Source: Chelatococcus composti
Lineage (GTDB): Bacteria > Pseudomonadota > Alphaproteobacteria > Rhizobiales > Beijerinckiaceae
DNA length: 64,000 bases
Assembly: GCF_014201415.1 (NCBI RefSeq)
Contig: NZ_JACHEH010000002.1
Span: 372,001 to 436,000 of the forward strand
Reading direction: 5' to 3'
Shown here piece after piece: positions 9,211 through 18,501 of this stretch. The position numbers and the translations under genes were made by a program. Each line of letters opens with the position of its first letter. The stretch's first letter is position 1. The notes under the pieces were generated by a model. It was not told the DNA's origin. It saw only the letters and a list, made by a program, of their open reading frames with translations, and did no database searches.

Positions 9211-9846
9211 TCAGGCGATCTCCACCGCGCGAACCCGGGCGATGCCCCGGGCCGCGAAGGCAGCCTCGGCGGCGGCCAGCGAGCCGTCGAGGTCGATGGC
9301 GCGGCAGGCATCCTCGATGACCGTCACCGCAAAGCCGTGGCCGTGCGCATCCTCGGCCGAGTAGCGCACGCAGAAGTCGAGCGCGAGGCCGGCGAGGAAG
9401 ACACGTTCGAGGCCGCGCTCCTTGAGGTAGCCACCGAGCCCCGTGGGCGTCACACGGTCGTTCTCGTAGAAGGCGGAGTACGAATCGATCGCCGGGTCGA
9501 AGCCCTTGCGCAGGATGAGCTCGGCATGCGGCACGTCGAGAGCCGGATGGAAGGCGGCGCCGGGCGTGTTCTCGATGCAGTGGTCCGGCCACAATACCTG
9601 CGGCCCGTAAGGCATCTCCACGGTCTCGAAAGGCCTGCGTCCGGGATGGGCGGAGGCGAAGGACAGATGCCCCGGCTTGTGCCAGTCCTGCGTCAGGATG
9701 ACGTGGGTGAAGCGCCGCGCGAGCGCGTTGACCGTCGGCACGATGGCGTCGCCGCCGGCGACCGCCAGCGCCCCGCCGGGGCAGAAGTCGTTCTGCACGT
9801 CGACGACAAGCAGGACATCCCTCTCACCGATCCTGATCCCGGTCAT
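9211..9846 (-). CDS. pncA: nicotinamidase
   Basis: A 211-residue isochorismatase-fold amidase that converts nicotinamide to nicotinate and ammonia for NAD salvage. The catalytic triad is visible: Asp in VVDVQNDFCPGG, Lys in LILRKGFD and Cys in ALDFCVRYSA. The metal-binding cluster is DWHKPGHLSFASAHPG. The start ATG at 9846 is preferred because the family begins here and GGGGG lies upstream; an in-frame ATG at 9897 would add 17 residues. It is divergent from prfC. pncB, the next salvage enzyme, lies 1.8 kb away. Confidence 0.95.
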   Translation of the reverse strand: MTGIRIGERDVLLVVDVQNDFCPGGALAVAGGDAIVPTVNALARRFTHVILTQDWHKPGHLSFASAHPGRRPFETVEMPYGPQVLWPDHCIENTPGAAFHPALDVPHAELILRKGFDPAIDSYSAFYENDRVTPTGLGGYLKERGLERVFLAGLALDFCVRYSAEDAHGHGFAVTVIEDACRAIDLDGSLAAAEAAFAARGIARVRAVEIA

Positions 9847-10019
9847 GGCAGGCCCCCTTTCCGGCCGCAGGATCCGGAGTGTCCGCGGCTCCGTCAATGC
9901 GCGCCATTGACACGGCCGCCGATGGCTGGAAAGAACGCGCCGACCCTGTTCCCAGGCGCTGCCGGAGCGGATGAGGCCTCCTCCCTGCCGCTCGGCCGCC
10001 GCAAGTGTCTTGGCGCCCC

Positions 10020-11618
10020 ATGCAGAGCCCTCTCGTCAACGGCGGCCCCGCCGACCCCATCGCGCGGCGGCGCACCTTCGCCATCATCTCCCACCCGGAC
10101 GCGGGCAAGACGACGCTGACCGAGAAGCTGCTGCTTTTCGGCGGCGCCATCCAGCTCGCCGGCGAGGTCAAGGCCAAGCGCAACCGCGCCCAGACCCGCT
10201 CGGACTGGATGGGCATCGAGCGCGAGCGCGGCATCTCTGTCGTCACGTCGGTGATGACCTTCGAGTACGGCGGCTGCGTCTTCAACCTGCTCGACACGCC
10301 CGGCCACGAGGACTTCTCGGAGGATACCTACAGGACGCTCACTGCCGTCGATGCCGCCGTGATGGTCATCGACGCGGCCAAGGGCATCGAGGCGCGCACG
10401 CGCAAGCTCTTCGAGGTCTGCCGCCTGCGCGACATCCCCATCGTCACCTTCATCAACAAGCTCGACCGGGAGAGTCGCAACCCCTTCGACCTGCTCGACG
10501 AGATCGAGAAGACGCTGGCGCTCGACACCGCCCCGATCAACTGGCCCATCGGCGCCGGCAAGAGCTTTGCCGGCACCTACACCTTCGGCACGAAGATGGT
10601 GCGGCGTATCTCCGACGACGAGACCCTTACGGTGAGCGGCGCCGACGACCCGGTCCTCGCCGCGCTGCTGCCGGCGCACGAGGCCGCCACCTGGCAGGAG
10701 GAGGCGATGCTGGCCGAGGAGGCGCTGAAGCCCTTCGACCTTGGCGCCTTCCGCGAGGGGCACCTGACGCCCGTCTTCTTCGGCAGCGCCCTGCGCAACT
10801 TCGGCATCCGCGACCTCATCGACGCCATGGCCGCGTACGCTCCGTCGCCGCGCGGACAGGAGGCGGACAAGCGCATGGTCCAGGCCAACGAGCCGAAAAT
10901 GACCGGCTTCATCTTCAAGATCCAGGCCAACATGGACCCGAACCACCGCGACCGCATCGCCTTCATGCGCGTGTGCTCGGGCCGGCTGACGCGCGGCATG
11001 AAGGTGAAGCTCGTGCGCACCGGCAAGTCCATCAGCCTCAACGCGCCGCAGTTCTTCTTCGCACAGGATCGCACGGTGGCGGACGAAGCCTATGCGGGCG
11101 ACGTCGTCGGCATCCCCAACCACGGCACCCTGCGCATCGGCGACACGCTGACCGAAGGTGAAGACATCGTCTTTCGCGGCGTGCCGAGCTTCGCGCCGGA
11201 AATCCTGCGCCGCGTCTCCATCAAGGACGCGATGCGGGCCAAGAAACTGCGCGAGGCGCTGGAGCAGCTCGCCGAGGAGGGCGTGGTGCAGCTCTTCATC
11301 CCCAACGACGGCTCGGGTGCCATCGTCGGCGTCGTCGGCGCGCTGCAGCTCGACGTCCTCATCGAGCGGCTGAAGACCGAATATGGCCTCGAGGCCACCT
11401 ACGAGACGACGCGCTTCTCCGTCTGCCGCTGGGTGAGCGCCGACGACAGGGCCGAGCTCGACAGGTTCATCGCGGCCAACAACTCCGCCATGGCCACCGA
11501 CCTCGACGGGGCGCCCGTGTTCATGGCCTCGAGCCCATTCTCGCTGCGCTATGACGAGGAGCGGTGGCCGGCCATCCGCTTCTCGGACGTCAAGGACTAC
11601 CAGAAGAAGGCGGCCTGA
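10020..11618 (+). CDS. prfC: peptide chain release factor 3
   Basis: This 532-residue translational GTPase recycles RF1/RF2 after termination. G1 is SHPDAGKTT, G3 DTPGHEDF and G4 NKLD, followed by the domain II beta-barrel and an RF3 C-terminal domain ending WPAIRFSDVKDYQKK. ATG 10020 is preferred over an in-frame GTG at 10005 because RF3 proteins normally start a few residues before the RRRTFAIISHPDAGKTT block; neither start has a strong Shine-Dalgarno. Length fits the family (about 530). It converges on pncB with a 8-nt gap. Confidence 0.96.
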   Translation: MQSPLVNGGPADPIARRRTFAIISHPDAGKTTLTEKLLLFGGAIQLAGEVKAKRNRAQTRSDWMGIERERGISVVTSVMTFEYGGCVFNLLDTPGHEDFSEDTYRTLTAVDAAVMVIDAAKGIEARTRKLFEVCRLRDIPIVTFINKLDRESRNPFDLLDEIEKTLALDTAPINWPIGAGKSFAGTYTFGTKMVRRISDDETLTVSGADDPVLAALLPAHEAATWQEEAMLAEEALKPFDLGAFREGHLTPVFFGSALRNFGIRDLIDAMAAYAPSPRGQEADKRMVQANEPKMTGFIFKIQANMDPNHRDRIAFMRVCSGRLTRGMKVKLVRTGKSISLNAPQFFFAQDRTVADEAYAGDVVGIPNHGTLRIGDTLTEGEDIVFRGVPSFAPEILRRVSIKDAMRAKKLREALEQLAEEGVVQLFIPNDGSGAIVGVVGALQLDVLIERLKTEYGLEATYETTRFSVCRWVSADDRAELDRFIAANNSAMATDLDGAPVFMASSPFSLRYDEERWPAIRFSDVKDYQKKAA

Positions 11619-11626
11619 GCTGCCTG

Positions 11627-12919
11627 CTAGACGAGGACAGGCCGCTCGGCACGCTCCTCGAGTTCGAACACACGCTTGTAGCGTTCGATCTCGGCCGGCG
11701 GGCCCATGACCTTGGCCGGATTGTCGGAGAGCTTCACGGCCGGGCGGCCGTTGGCCGACACCACCTTGCAGACGATGGAGATGGGGTCGAGCGCGCCGTC
11801 CGGCACGAAGCCGCGGAAGTCGTTGGTGAGCAGCGTGCCCCAGCCGAAGCCGAAGCGCATGCGCCCGTTGAAATGATAATAGATGCGCTCGATGGCCGTG
11901 ACATCGAGTGCATCCGAGAAGATGGCGAGCTTCTTGCGCGGATCCTCGCCGCGCTCCTGCCACCAGCGGATGGCTTCCTCTCCGCCCTCGATGGGATCCT
12001 TGGAATCGATGCGAATGCCCGTCCAGCTCGACACCCAGCTCGGCGCCGCCGCCAGGAAATGGGTGGTGCCATATGTGTCGGGCAGTATGATCAGCAGGTT
12101 GCCCTCGTAGTCCTCCTGCCAGTCGCGCAGCACCTGGTAGGGCGCGGCGGCGAGCTCCTCGTCGCTGTTGGCAAGCGCCGCATAGACCATCGGCAGCTCG
12201 TGCGCGTTGGTACCGACGGCCTCAACCTCGCGCCGCATGGCGATGAGGCAGTTGGACGTGCCGGTGAAGGCGTCACCCAGCCCCTCCATCATCGCCTGCA
12301 CGCACCAGTCCTGCCACAGGAAGCCATGGCGGCGGCGCGTGCCGAAATCGGCAATCTGCAGGCCGGACAGGGCCTTGAGGCGCTGCACCTTCTCCCACAC
12401 CCGCGTCATGGCACGGGCATAGAGCACCTGCAGCTCGAACTTGCCCATGGTGGCGAGCACAGCGCGCGAGCGCAGCTCGTTCAGGATGGCGAGCGCCGGA
12501 ATTTCCCAGAAGGTCGTCTCCAGCCACGGCCCGTCGAACTCAAGCTCGTACTGGCCGTCGCGGACCCTGAGGTCATAGGGTGGCAGCTGGAAGCCCTCGA
12601 GCCATTCGATGAACTCCGGCGCGAACATCTGCCGCTTGCCGTAGAACATGTTGCCGCGCAGCCAGGTCGATTCGCCCCGAGTCAGCCGCAGGCTTCGGGC
12701 GTGGTCGAGCTGCTCGCGCAGGGCGCTCTCCTCGACGAGGTCCGCGAGGCGGACATCCTTCGAGCGGTTGAGGATCGAGAAGGTGACGCGCGTGTTGCGA
12801 TGGCGCCGGAAGATCGTCTGCGCCATCAGCAGCTTGTAGAAATCCGTGTCGAGCAGGGAGCGGACGATCGGATCGATCTTCCACTTGTGATTGTAGACAC
12901 GTGTGGCGATGTCCGTCAT
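11627..12919 (-). CDS. pncB: nicotinate phosphoribosyltransferase
   Basis: 430 residues; makes nicotinate mononucleotide from nicotinate and PRPP in NAD salvage. The family start is [26 protein letters not shown]-like (split across residues 8-34), and the diagnostic [10 protein letters not shown] and GTSNCLIA motifs are intact. The ATG at 12919 fits the family start; the open frame continues upstream for 116 codons with no family similarity and overlaps the LhgO-like gene. With pncA it gives the cell a route from nicotinamide to NAD, which competes for nicotinate with any catabolic pathway. Confidence 0.96.
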   Translation of the reverse strand: MTDIATRVYNHKWKIDPIVRSLLDTDFYKLLMAQTIFRRHRNTRVTFSILNRSKDVRLADLVEESALREQLDHARSLRLTRGESTWLRGNMFYGKRQMFAPEFIEWLEGFQLPPYDLRVRDGQYELEFDGPWLETTFWEIPALAILNELRSRAVLATMGKFELQVLYARAMTRVWEKVQRLKALSGLQIADFGTRRRHGFLWQDWCVQAMMEGLGDAFTGTSNCLIAMRREVEAVGTNAHELPMVYAALANSDEELAAAPYQVLRDWQEDYEGNLLIILPDTYGTTHFLAAAPSWVSSWTGIRIDSKDPIEGGEEAIRWWQERGEDPRKKLAIFSDALDVTAIERIYYHFNGRMRFGFGWGTLLTNDFRGFVPDGALDPISIVCKVVSANGRPAVKLSDNPAKVMGPPAEIERYKRVFELEERAERPVLV

Positions 12920-13028
12920 GCACCGGCTCCGTGGGCCCTTTCGGCGTTCTCCCGCGCCGAAACTAGGCGTTGGCCAGCGTCCGAGGCAAGAACGGCGAGC
13001 GCATGCCGGCGCCGCATCACGCCCGGGC

Positions 13029-14147
13029 CTACCCGTCGGCGAGGCGCGCCAGCACCTCGTCGGCGATGGCGAGTGAGGACGTGAGGCCCGGGCTCTCGAT
13101 GCCGAAGAGATTGACGAGGCCGGGCATTGCGTGGACCTGCGGCCCGTCAATGCGGAAATCGGCCGCCGGCTCGCCCTCGCCGACGATCTTGGGGCGGATG
13201 CCGCTGTAGCCGGGCGACAGGGCCTCTTCGTCGAGGCCGGGCCAATAGCGGCGGATCGCCGCGGCAAACGCCGCGCGCCGCGAGACGTCGACCTCGTAGC
13301 GGATCTCCTCGATCCATTCGGTATCGGGGCCGAAGCGCGCCTGCCCGCCGAGGTCGAGGGTCAGGTGCACACCCAGGCCGTGCGCGTGGGGCGCCGGATA
13401 GACCAGGCGCGAAAAGGGCGCCCGGCCGGCAAGGACGAAATAGTTGCCCTTGCAGAAACGCGTGCGCGGGACCGTTTCGGGCGGCAAGCCCGCGATACGG
13501 TCGGCCACGTCGGACGCGCAAAGGCCGGCGGCATTGACGAGCTCGCGGCAGGCGAGGCGCATGGGCTCGGCCCCGCCCGTGCGGACGAGAAAGCCGCCCG
13601 CCGTGGGCTCGGCCGCCTCGAAGGGCGTGTTGAAGGCAAAGACAGCGCCGGCGTTCTCGGCATCGCCCTGCAGCGCCAGCATGTAGGCGTGGCTGTCGAT
13701 GATGCCCGTTTGCGGCGACCACAGCGCCGCGACCGCCGCCAGCGCCGGCTCCATGCGCCGGGCCTCGGCGCCGGAAATCATGGTGAGCTCCTCGGCGCCG
13801 TTGGCCCGGCCGCGCTCGGCCAACGCCTCGACGCCGGCGATCTCGTCCTCGCTCGACGCGACCAGGAGCTTGCCGTAACGCCGGTGCGGCACGCCGCGTG
13901 CGGCGCAATAGGCATAGAGCGCGCGCCGCCCCTCGACGCACAGGCGCGCCTTCAGGCTGCCGGGAGGATAATAGAGCCCGGCATGGATCACCTCGCTGTT
14001 GCGCGAGGACGTGCCGGTGCCGATGGCCCCCTCGCTTTCGAGAACCACCACCGAGCGACCGGCGAGCGCAAGGGCCCGCGCGACGGCGAGGCCCACTACC
14101 CCGGCGCCGACGACAACCGCGTCGACGAAATCATCCGCCCCGCTCAT
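13029..14147 (-). CDS. FAD-dependent oxidoreductase, L-2-hydroxyglutarate oxidase-like (DAO family)
   Basis: The 372-residue D-amino-acid-oxidase-fold flavoprotein has an N-terminal FAD fold, [19 protein letters not shown], and the [20 protein letters not shown] block typical of LhgO/YgaF-type L-2-hydroxyacid oxidases and dehydrogenases. The C-terminus keeps [14 protein letters not shown]. It probably oxidises L-2-hydroxyglutarate or a related hydroxy acid and passes electrons to the quinone pool (family inference). AAGG immediately abuts the ATG at 14147, which is closer than usual. It lies 109 nt upstream of pncB on the same strand. Confidence 0.88.
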   Translation of the reverse strand: MSGADDFVDAVVVGAGVVGLAVARALALAGRSVVVLESEGAIGTGTSSRNSEVIHAGLYYPPGSLKARLCVEGRRALYAYCAARGVPHRRYGKLLVASSEDEIAGVEALAERGRANGAEELTMISGAEARRMEPALAAVAALWSPQTGIIDSHAYMLALQGDAENAGAVFAFNTPFEAAEPTAGGFLVRTGGAEPMRLACRELVNAAGLCASDVADRIAGLPPETVPRTRFCKGNYFVLAGRAPFSRLVYPAPHAHGLGVHLTLDLGGQARFGPDTEWIEEIRYEVDVSRRAAFAAAIRRYWPGLDEEALSPGYSGIRPKIVGEGEPAADFRIDGPQVHAMPGLVNLFGIESPGLTSSLAIADEVLARLADG

Positions 14148-14249
14148 CCTTCGCCGAATCTCCCCGTCCGATGCGATCGCTGCGCGCGTATAGCGGCGGG
14201 CGACGCGCCATGAAAGGCGGTTGCTGCGCCATTCCGGCGCCGGCTTGCC

Positions 14250-14480
14250 ATGCGCCCCGCCTCGTCGGGCGTGGGGCAGCCGATCCCGCGGCTTGCGCTG
14301 TCGAACGGCATCCGCTCTGCGGCGGTGGGCCGGTCGACGACACTGGCGAACGAGGTAGCGGGTCAGGGGATCACGGTGAACGTGGCGCTGCCCGGCCGCA
14401 TCGAGACGGAGTGCGTGGCGGAGCCGGATGCGGCCAATGCGCAGCGCCAGGGCAAGCGGCCCGAGGCCCCGGACCCTGCG
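14250..14480 (+). pseudogene. remnant of a short-chain dehydrogenase/reductase gene
   Basis: In the 343-nt space between two real minus-strand genes, the plus strand encodes an SDR-like stretch. It reads [20 protein letters not shown], then [20 protein letters not shown] and [20 protein letters not shown]. This matches the middle to C-terminal part of 3-oxoacyl-ACP-reductase-like SDRs, where QPIPxLxLSN and GxTVNxxLPGRIxT are typical. There is no Rossmann N-terminus upstream and no C-terminus downstream; the frame then runs into sequence antisense to the next gene. It appears to be a decayed fragment of about 75 codons. Ends are approximate. Confidence 0.6.
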
Positions 14481-14490
14481 CAGCCGGACC

Positions 14491-15606
14491 TTACGCCGCG
14501 GCGCTGTAGGGCTGCGGCGCCGCCTGGCCGTAGACCCGGCCGAAGCGGTTGGCGAGGAACGTGTCGAGGGCGATGTCCTCCTGCCGCACGAAACCGCGCT
14601 GCGGCAGCTGGCCAGCCGCCAGCATGTCGAGCACCGCGCAGATGCCCGAGGCGGTGGTGATCTGGATAGCGCTGCGGGTGACGCCGTTCACACACGCGCT
14701 GTAGATCTTGTTGGCATAGGTTTCCTGCACCAGGCGGCCGCCGCGGTGCCCGCTCACCGTGACGAAGATGACGACCACGTCCTGCAGGGTCGTTGGCAGG
14801 GCGCTCTCGAGAATGTCCTTGAGCAGCGCGCGCCGGTGGCGCAGGCCGAGGTCGTTGAGCAGCGCCTTCATGATGGCGCAATGGCCAGGATAGCGGATGG
14901 TACGGTAGTTCAGCGTGCGCACCCTGCCCTTCAGCGTCTCGCACAGGGTGCCGAGACCGCCCGAGGTGTTGAACGCCTCGTAGGTGACGCCGTCGAGCGA
15001 GAACTCCTCGCGCTCCTCCAGCGCCGGCACCTCGACGAGCTCGCCGTCGACGATGGCCTCGCACGGCTCGCAATATTCGTTGATGACGCCGTCCGTGCTC
15101 CAGGTGAGGTTGTAGTTGAGGGCGTTGGACGGATATTGCGGCAGCGCGCCGACACGCATGCGCACGCTGTCGAGGGTCTCGAAGCGACGGGCGAGATCGT
15201 AGGCGACGATAGAAATGAAGCCCGGCGCGAGCCCGCACTGCGGAATGAAGGCGCTCGCCGCGCCAGCCGCGAGCTCCTTGACGCGCCGCGTGCTCGCAAC
15301 GTCCTCGGTGAGGTCGAGATAGTGCACGCCGGCGCGCGCCGCCGCCTCGGCAATACGCGTCGTCAGGTGGAAGGGCGCGGCGCTGAGCACGGCGAACTTC
15401 CTCGCCAGAACCCTGTCGAGTGCCCCGTCGTCGGTGATGTCGAGACGGATGCGCGCGACGGGTAGGGCGGCATCGAGCGCATCGAGCTGCGCCTGCTCGC
15501 GATCGACGACGGTCACCTCATAGTCGCCCGTGGCCGTCAGCAGGTCGGCGATGGTGGCGCCAATCTTGCCGGCACCGACAACGAGAACGGACTTGCGATC
15601 ACGCAT
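14491..15606 (-). CDS. saccharopine dehydrogenase family protein
   Basis: 371 residues. An N-terminal NAD(P) Rossmann fold ([18 protein letters not shown]) is followed by a saccharopine dehydrogenase-type C-terminal domain ([17 protein letters not shown], then [12 protein letters not shown]). The usual biochemical role of the family is oxidative cleavage of saccharopine or related lysine-derived adducts; the exact substrate here is not shown. ATG 15606 has a good AGGGGA Shine-Dalgarno. It is divergent from an Lrp/AsnC regulator, an arrangement common for amino-acid catabolic genes, so lysine or a related amino acid is a plausible inducer (inference). Confidence 0.88.
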   Translation of the reverse strand: MRDRKSVLVVGAGKIGATIADLLTATGDYEVTVVDREQAQLDALDAALPVARIRLDITDDGALDRVLARKFAVLSAAPFHLTTRIAEAAARAGVHYLDLTEDVASTRRVKELAAGAASAFIPQCGLAPGFISIVAYDLARRFETLDSVRMRVGALPQYPSNALNYNLTWSTDGVINEYCEPCEAIVDGELVEVPALEEREEFSLDGVTYEAFNTSGGLGTLCETLKGRVRTLNYRTIRYPGHCAIMKALLNDLGLRHRRALLKDILESALPTTLQDVVVIFVTVSGHRGGRLVQETYANKIYSACVNGVTRSAIQITTASGICAVLDMLAAGQLPQRGFVRQEDIALDTFLANRFGRVYGQAAPQPYSAAA

Positions 15607-15655
15607 GGCTTGATCCCCTGGTTGGCGATTTCCCCAAGGATCGCAGCCTGTCCGT

Positions 15656-15691
15656 CGAAATGAAGATTCCGCTTCGCCGAAATGCGAAGAT
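15656..15691. promoter_or_regulatory. direct repeat and inverted repeat in the Lrp divergent promoter region
   Basis: Two copies of CGAAATG-(CG)-AAGAT start 22 bp apart (15656 and 15678), about two helical turns. The second overlaps a perfect inverted repeat CTTCGC-N6-GCGAAG (15672-15689). Spacing and position between divergent genes fit binding of the adjacent Lrp-type regulator, but no binding data exist here. Confidence 0.4.
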
Positions 15692-15730
15692 GCCCTAGTG
15701 GAAATGACGATACATTTCTGCGAAACGACG

Positions 15731-16156
15731 ATGGACGACATCGACCGCCAGCTCATCGCCCTCCTGCGCGAGAATGCGCGCACGCCGACGGCGGACTTCG
15801 CGCGGCGGCTCAGGCTGTCGCGCACCACGGTGCAGAGCCGCATCGAGCGGCTGGAGCGGCGCGGGATCGTCGCCGGCTATACCGTGCGCCTGTCAGACGA
15901 CTACGAGAGCGGCCTCGTGCGCGCGCACGTGCTTATAAGGGCGCTGCCCAAGCTCGCCCGCAAGGTGGAGGAGGCGCTCGCCGGCATCGCTGAGGTGCGC
16001 ACCCTGCACTCCATCAGCGGCAGCTATGACATGATCGCCGTTGTCGCTGCGCCGTCGATCGCGGAGCTCGACCAGCTCATCGACCGCATCGGGGCGCTGG
16101 AGGGCGTGGAGCGCACCATGTCCTCCATCATCCTGTCCACGCGCATCAGCCGGTAG
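15731..16156 (+). CDS. Lrp/AsnC family transcriptional regulator
   Basis: 141 residues from the ATG at 15731. In-frame starts at 15698 (GTG) and 15704 (ATG) would add 9-11 residues ahead of the usual AsnC beginning (MDDIDRQLIALLRENART), and none has a clear Shine-Dalgarno. The winged HTH is at about residues 1-55 (LRLSRTTVQSRIERLERRGI). The RAM/effector domain follows, with the conserved SISGSYDMIAVV. It probably senses an amino acid and controls the divergent saccharopine-dehydrogenase-like gene. Confidence 0.9.
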   Translation: MDDIDRQLIALLRENARTPTADFARRLRLSRTTVQSRIERLERRGIVAGYTVRLSDDYESGLVRAHVLIRALPKLARKVEEALAGIAEVRTLHSISGSYDMIAVVAAPSIAELDQLIDRIGALEGVERTMSSIILSTRISR

Positions 16157-16162
16157 AACCTC

Positions 16163-17404
16163 ATGGCGGACAAGACCAGGACGGTGGCCGTGATCGGGGC
16201 CGGCCCGGCCGGGCTCATGGCGGCGGAGGAGCTGGCGCGATCCGGCTTCGCCGTCACCGTCTACGAGCGCATGCCCTCACCGGCGCGCAAGTTCCTCATG
16301 GCGGGACGCGGCGGCCTCAACCTGACGCACGGTGAGGCGCTCGAGACCTTCCTCTCCCGCTACGGCGCCGCGAGGCCATGGCTCGCGCCCATCATCGAGG
16401 CCTTTCCGCCGGCCGCACTGCGCGCATGGTGCGAAGGGCTCGGCGAAAGAACCTTCGTCGGCTCGAGCGGGCGCGTCTTTCCCGAGAGCTTCAAGGCCTC
16501 GCCTCTCCTGCGCGCCTGGCTGCGCCGCCTCGACGGGCTCGGCGTGAGGCTCCTGACGCGGCACCGCTGGCACGGCTGGGACGAGACAGGACGCCTCCTC
16601 GTCGAGACCGAGGGCGGCGAGCGCCTCACCCTCGCGCCCGACGCCACGCTGCTGGCACTCGGCGGCGCGAGCTGGCCGCGCCTCGGCTCTGACGGGGGAT
16701 GGACGGAGATTCTTTCCGCCAGAGGCGTGGCCATTGCTCCGCTCCTCCCGGCCAACTGCGGCTTCGAGCACCGTTGGTCGGACCATTTTGCCGGGCGATT
16801 CGCCGGCATGCCGCTGAAGCGCATCGCCCTCTCCTTCGACGGCCTGCGGGTCATGGGCGAGGCAGTTGTCACGCGCGAGGGGCTGGAGGGCGGCGTCGTC
16901 TATGCCCTCTCCGGCCGCCTGCGCGACGCCATCGCGGCGCACGGCCCGCAGACCGTGATTCTCGACCTCAGGCCCGATCTCAGCCCCTCGCACCTTGCCG
17001 CGCGCCTCGCGCGGCCGCGGGGCAAGCAGTCCACCGCCTCCTTCCTGCGTAAGGCCGGGGGCCTGATGCCGGTCGCCGTCAACCTGCTCAGAGAGGTGCT
17101 GGGCGCCCTGCCGGTCGAGCCCGAGGCCCTGGCGCAGGCGGTGAAGGCCCTGCCGCTCACCTTCACCGGACCACGACCGATCAGCCGCGCCATTTCCAGC
17201 GCCGGCGGCGTCCGCCGCGAGGCGCTCGACGACAACCTCATGCTCAAGGCGCTGCCCGGTGTCTTCGCCGCCGGCGAAATGCTGGACTGGGAAGCGCCAA
17301 CCGGCGGCTACCTGCTGCAGGCCACCTTCGCGACGGGAATCGCCGCCGCGCACGGCATCCGGCGCTGGCTCGGCGAAGCAAGCCCGCCGAAAGCCTCCGC
17401 ATAG
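16163..17404 (+). CDS. HI0933/YhiN-like flavoprotein (TIGR03862 type)
   Basis: The 413-residue NAD(P)/FAD-dependent oxidoreductase of the HI0933/BaiN-like superfamily starts with VAVIGAGPAGLMAAEELA, followed by KFLMAGRGGLNLTHGE, the second family signature. The C-terminal segment GEMLDWEAPTGGYLLQ is also diagnostic. Its cellular substrate is not known for this subgroup. It begins 6 nt after the Lrp gene and may be co-transcribed with it. Confidence 0.9.
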   Translation: MADKTRTVAVIGAGPAGLMAAEELARSGFAVTVYERMPSPARKFLMAGRGGLNLTHGEALETFLSRYGAARPWLAPIIEAFPPAALRAWCEGLGERTFVGSSGRVFPESFKASPLLRAWLRRLDGLGVRLLTRHRWHGWDETGRLLVETEGGERLTLAPDATLLALGGASWPRLGSDGGWTEILSARGVAIAPLLPANCGFEHRWSDHFAGRFAGMPLKRIALSFDGLRVMGEAVVTREGLEGGVVYALSGRLRDAIAAHGPQTVILDLRPDLSPSHLAARLARPRGKQSTASFLRKAGGLMPVAVNLLREVLGALPVEPEALAQAVKALPLTFTGPRPISRAISSAGGVRREALDDNLMLKALPGVFAAGEMLDWEAPTGGYLLQATFATGIAAAHGIRRWLGEASPPKASA

Positions 17405-17543
17405 ACCTTCGCGCCGCCGTCGGGCATCCTGTCATTTAGGGTCCCGGCGGCCCCGCGAGCCCTCCGAAGCCGCACCTGCCGCCGTTTGAGGCAGATGCCG
17501 CCGGACGCGCCTGACATTGCCCCCAAAACGGTCCGGGGGACGC

Positions 17544-17590
17544 TTGACAGCGCCGATCATCCAGTTGCAGATTATTTGTATACCAACAAA
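17544..17590 (+). promoter_or_regulatory. promoter and palindromic operator of the catabolic operon
   Basis: A perfect TTGACA (17544-17549) lies upstream of the near-palindrome TTATTTGTATACCAACAA (17572-17589) centred on GTATAC. On the reverse strand this reads TTGTTGGTATACAAATAA, which matches 16 of 18 positions of a second site at 31528-31545. The palindrome would cover or directly follow the -10 region (best -10 candidate GATTAT at 17570), as expected for a repressor. The MarR protein encoded at the end of this operon is the obvious candidate. The FAD subunit gene starts 59 nt further on. Confidence 0.65.
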
Positions 17591-17648
17591 AAACTGCTCG
17601 GCATCATCAATGCCGTCAGAGGGTGAACAACAGTTTCGGGAGGCGTCG

Positions 17649-18500
17649 ATGTACCTCCGTCCGCGTTCCCTCGACGAAGCGCTCGACGCGCTCGCGACAA
17701 CGGGCGCGCAGATCCTGGCTGGCGGCACCGATGTCTTCCCGGCCCTCGGCGACCGGCCACAGACCCGGCCCTTCCTCGACATCACGGCACTGCCCGAGCT
17801 GCGCGGCATCGGCCTGGAGCCGGACCACGTGCGTATCGGCGCCACCACCACGTGGACCGAGATTGCGCGTGCGGACCTGCCGAGCGGCTTCGACGCCCTG
17901 AGGGCCGCCGCCCGTGAAGTCGGCTCCCTGCAGATCCAGAACCGCGGCACCATCGCCGGCAATCTCTGCAATGCATCGCCGGCCGCCGACGGCGTGCCGC
18001 CGCTGCTTGCGCTCGAGGCGGAGGTCGAGCTCACCTCGCGCACCGGCCGGCGCCGCCTGCCCCTTCGCGAATTCATCTCCGGCTACCGCCGCACGGAGCG
18101 GCGCGAGGACGAGATCGTCACGGCCGTTTTCGTACCGCGCGCCATGACGGACGCCCGCTCCGCCTTCCTCAAGCTCGGCGCGCGACGCTATCTCGTCATC
18201 TCCATCGTCATGGTGGCGGCCATGCTGCGCACGGACGAGGCCGGCCGCATCGACGCCGCGCGCGTCGCCGTGGGCTCCTGCTCGGCCGTCGCCCAGCGCC
18301 TGCCGGCACTCGAGGCGGCGCTCGTCGGCCGGCCGGCCGCCCCAGGCATCGGCTCGGCCGTCACGGCCGCGCATCTCGCCCCCCTGTCACCCATCGACGA
18401 CGTGCGCGCCACCGGTGCCTACCGCGCAGACGCGGCGCAGACGCTCGTCGCACGCGCCCTCGAAGCCTGTGTGCACGAGCGAGCGAAGGAGGCCGCCTGA
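17649..18500 (+). CDS. molybdenum hydroxylase FAD subunit (xanthine dehydrogenase family, subunit M)
   Basis: This 283-residue FAD subunit passes electrons from the molybdenum and 2Fe-2S centres to the acceptor. FAD-contact motifs are AQILAGGTDVFPAL near residue 25 and QNRGTIAGNLCNASPAAD near 98-115. ATG 17649 has a strong GGGAGG Shine-Dalgarno; the frame is open to 17517, but that extension has no family similarity. Its stop codon is one nucleotide from the next start (TGACATG). It is the first gene of the operon and corresponds to the NdhF-type subunit of nicotinate dehydrogenase by context. Confidence 0.92.
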   Translation: MYLRPRSLDEALDALATTGAQILAGGTDVFPALGDRPQTRPFLDITALPELRGIGLEPDHVRIGATTTWTEIARADLPSGFDALRAAAREVGSLQIQNRGTIAGNLCNASPAADGVPPLLALEAEVELTSRTGRRRLPLREFISGYRRTERREDEIVTAVFVPRAMTDARSAFLKLGARRYLVISIVMVAAMLRTDEAGRIDAARVAVGSCSAVAQRLPALEAALVGRPAAPGIGSAVTAAHLAPLSPIDDVRATGAYRADAAQTLVARALEACVHERAKEAA

Positions 18501-18501
18501 C

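Noticed and set aside
5928-9311. Minus-strand open frame of 1127 codons opposite polA
   Set aside because: Every polA domain motif is intact on the plus strand; the antisense frame is open only because of high GC and codon bias and has Arg/Asp/Gly-rich, unconserved composition.
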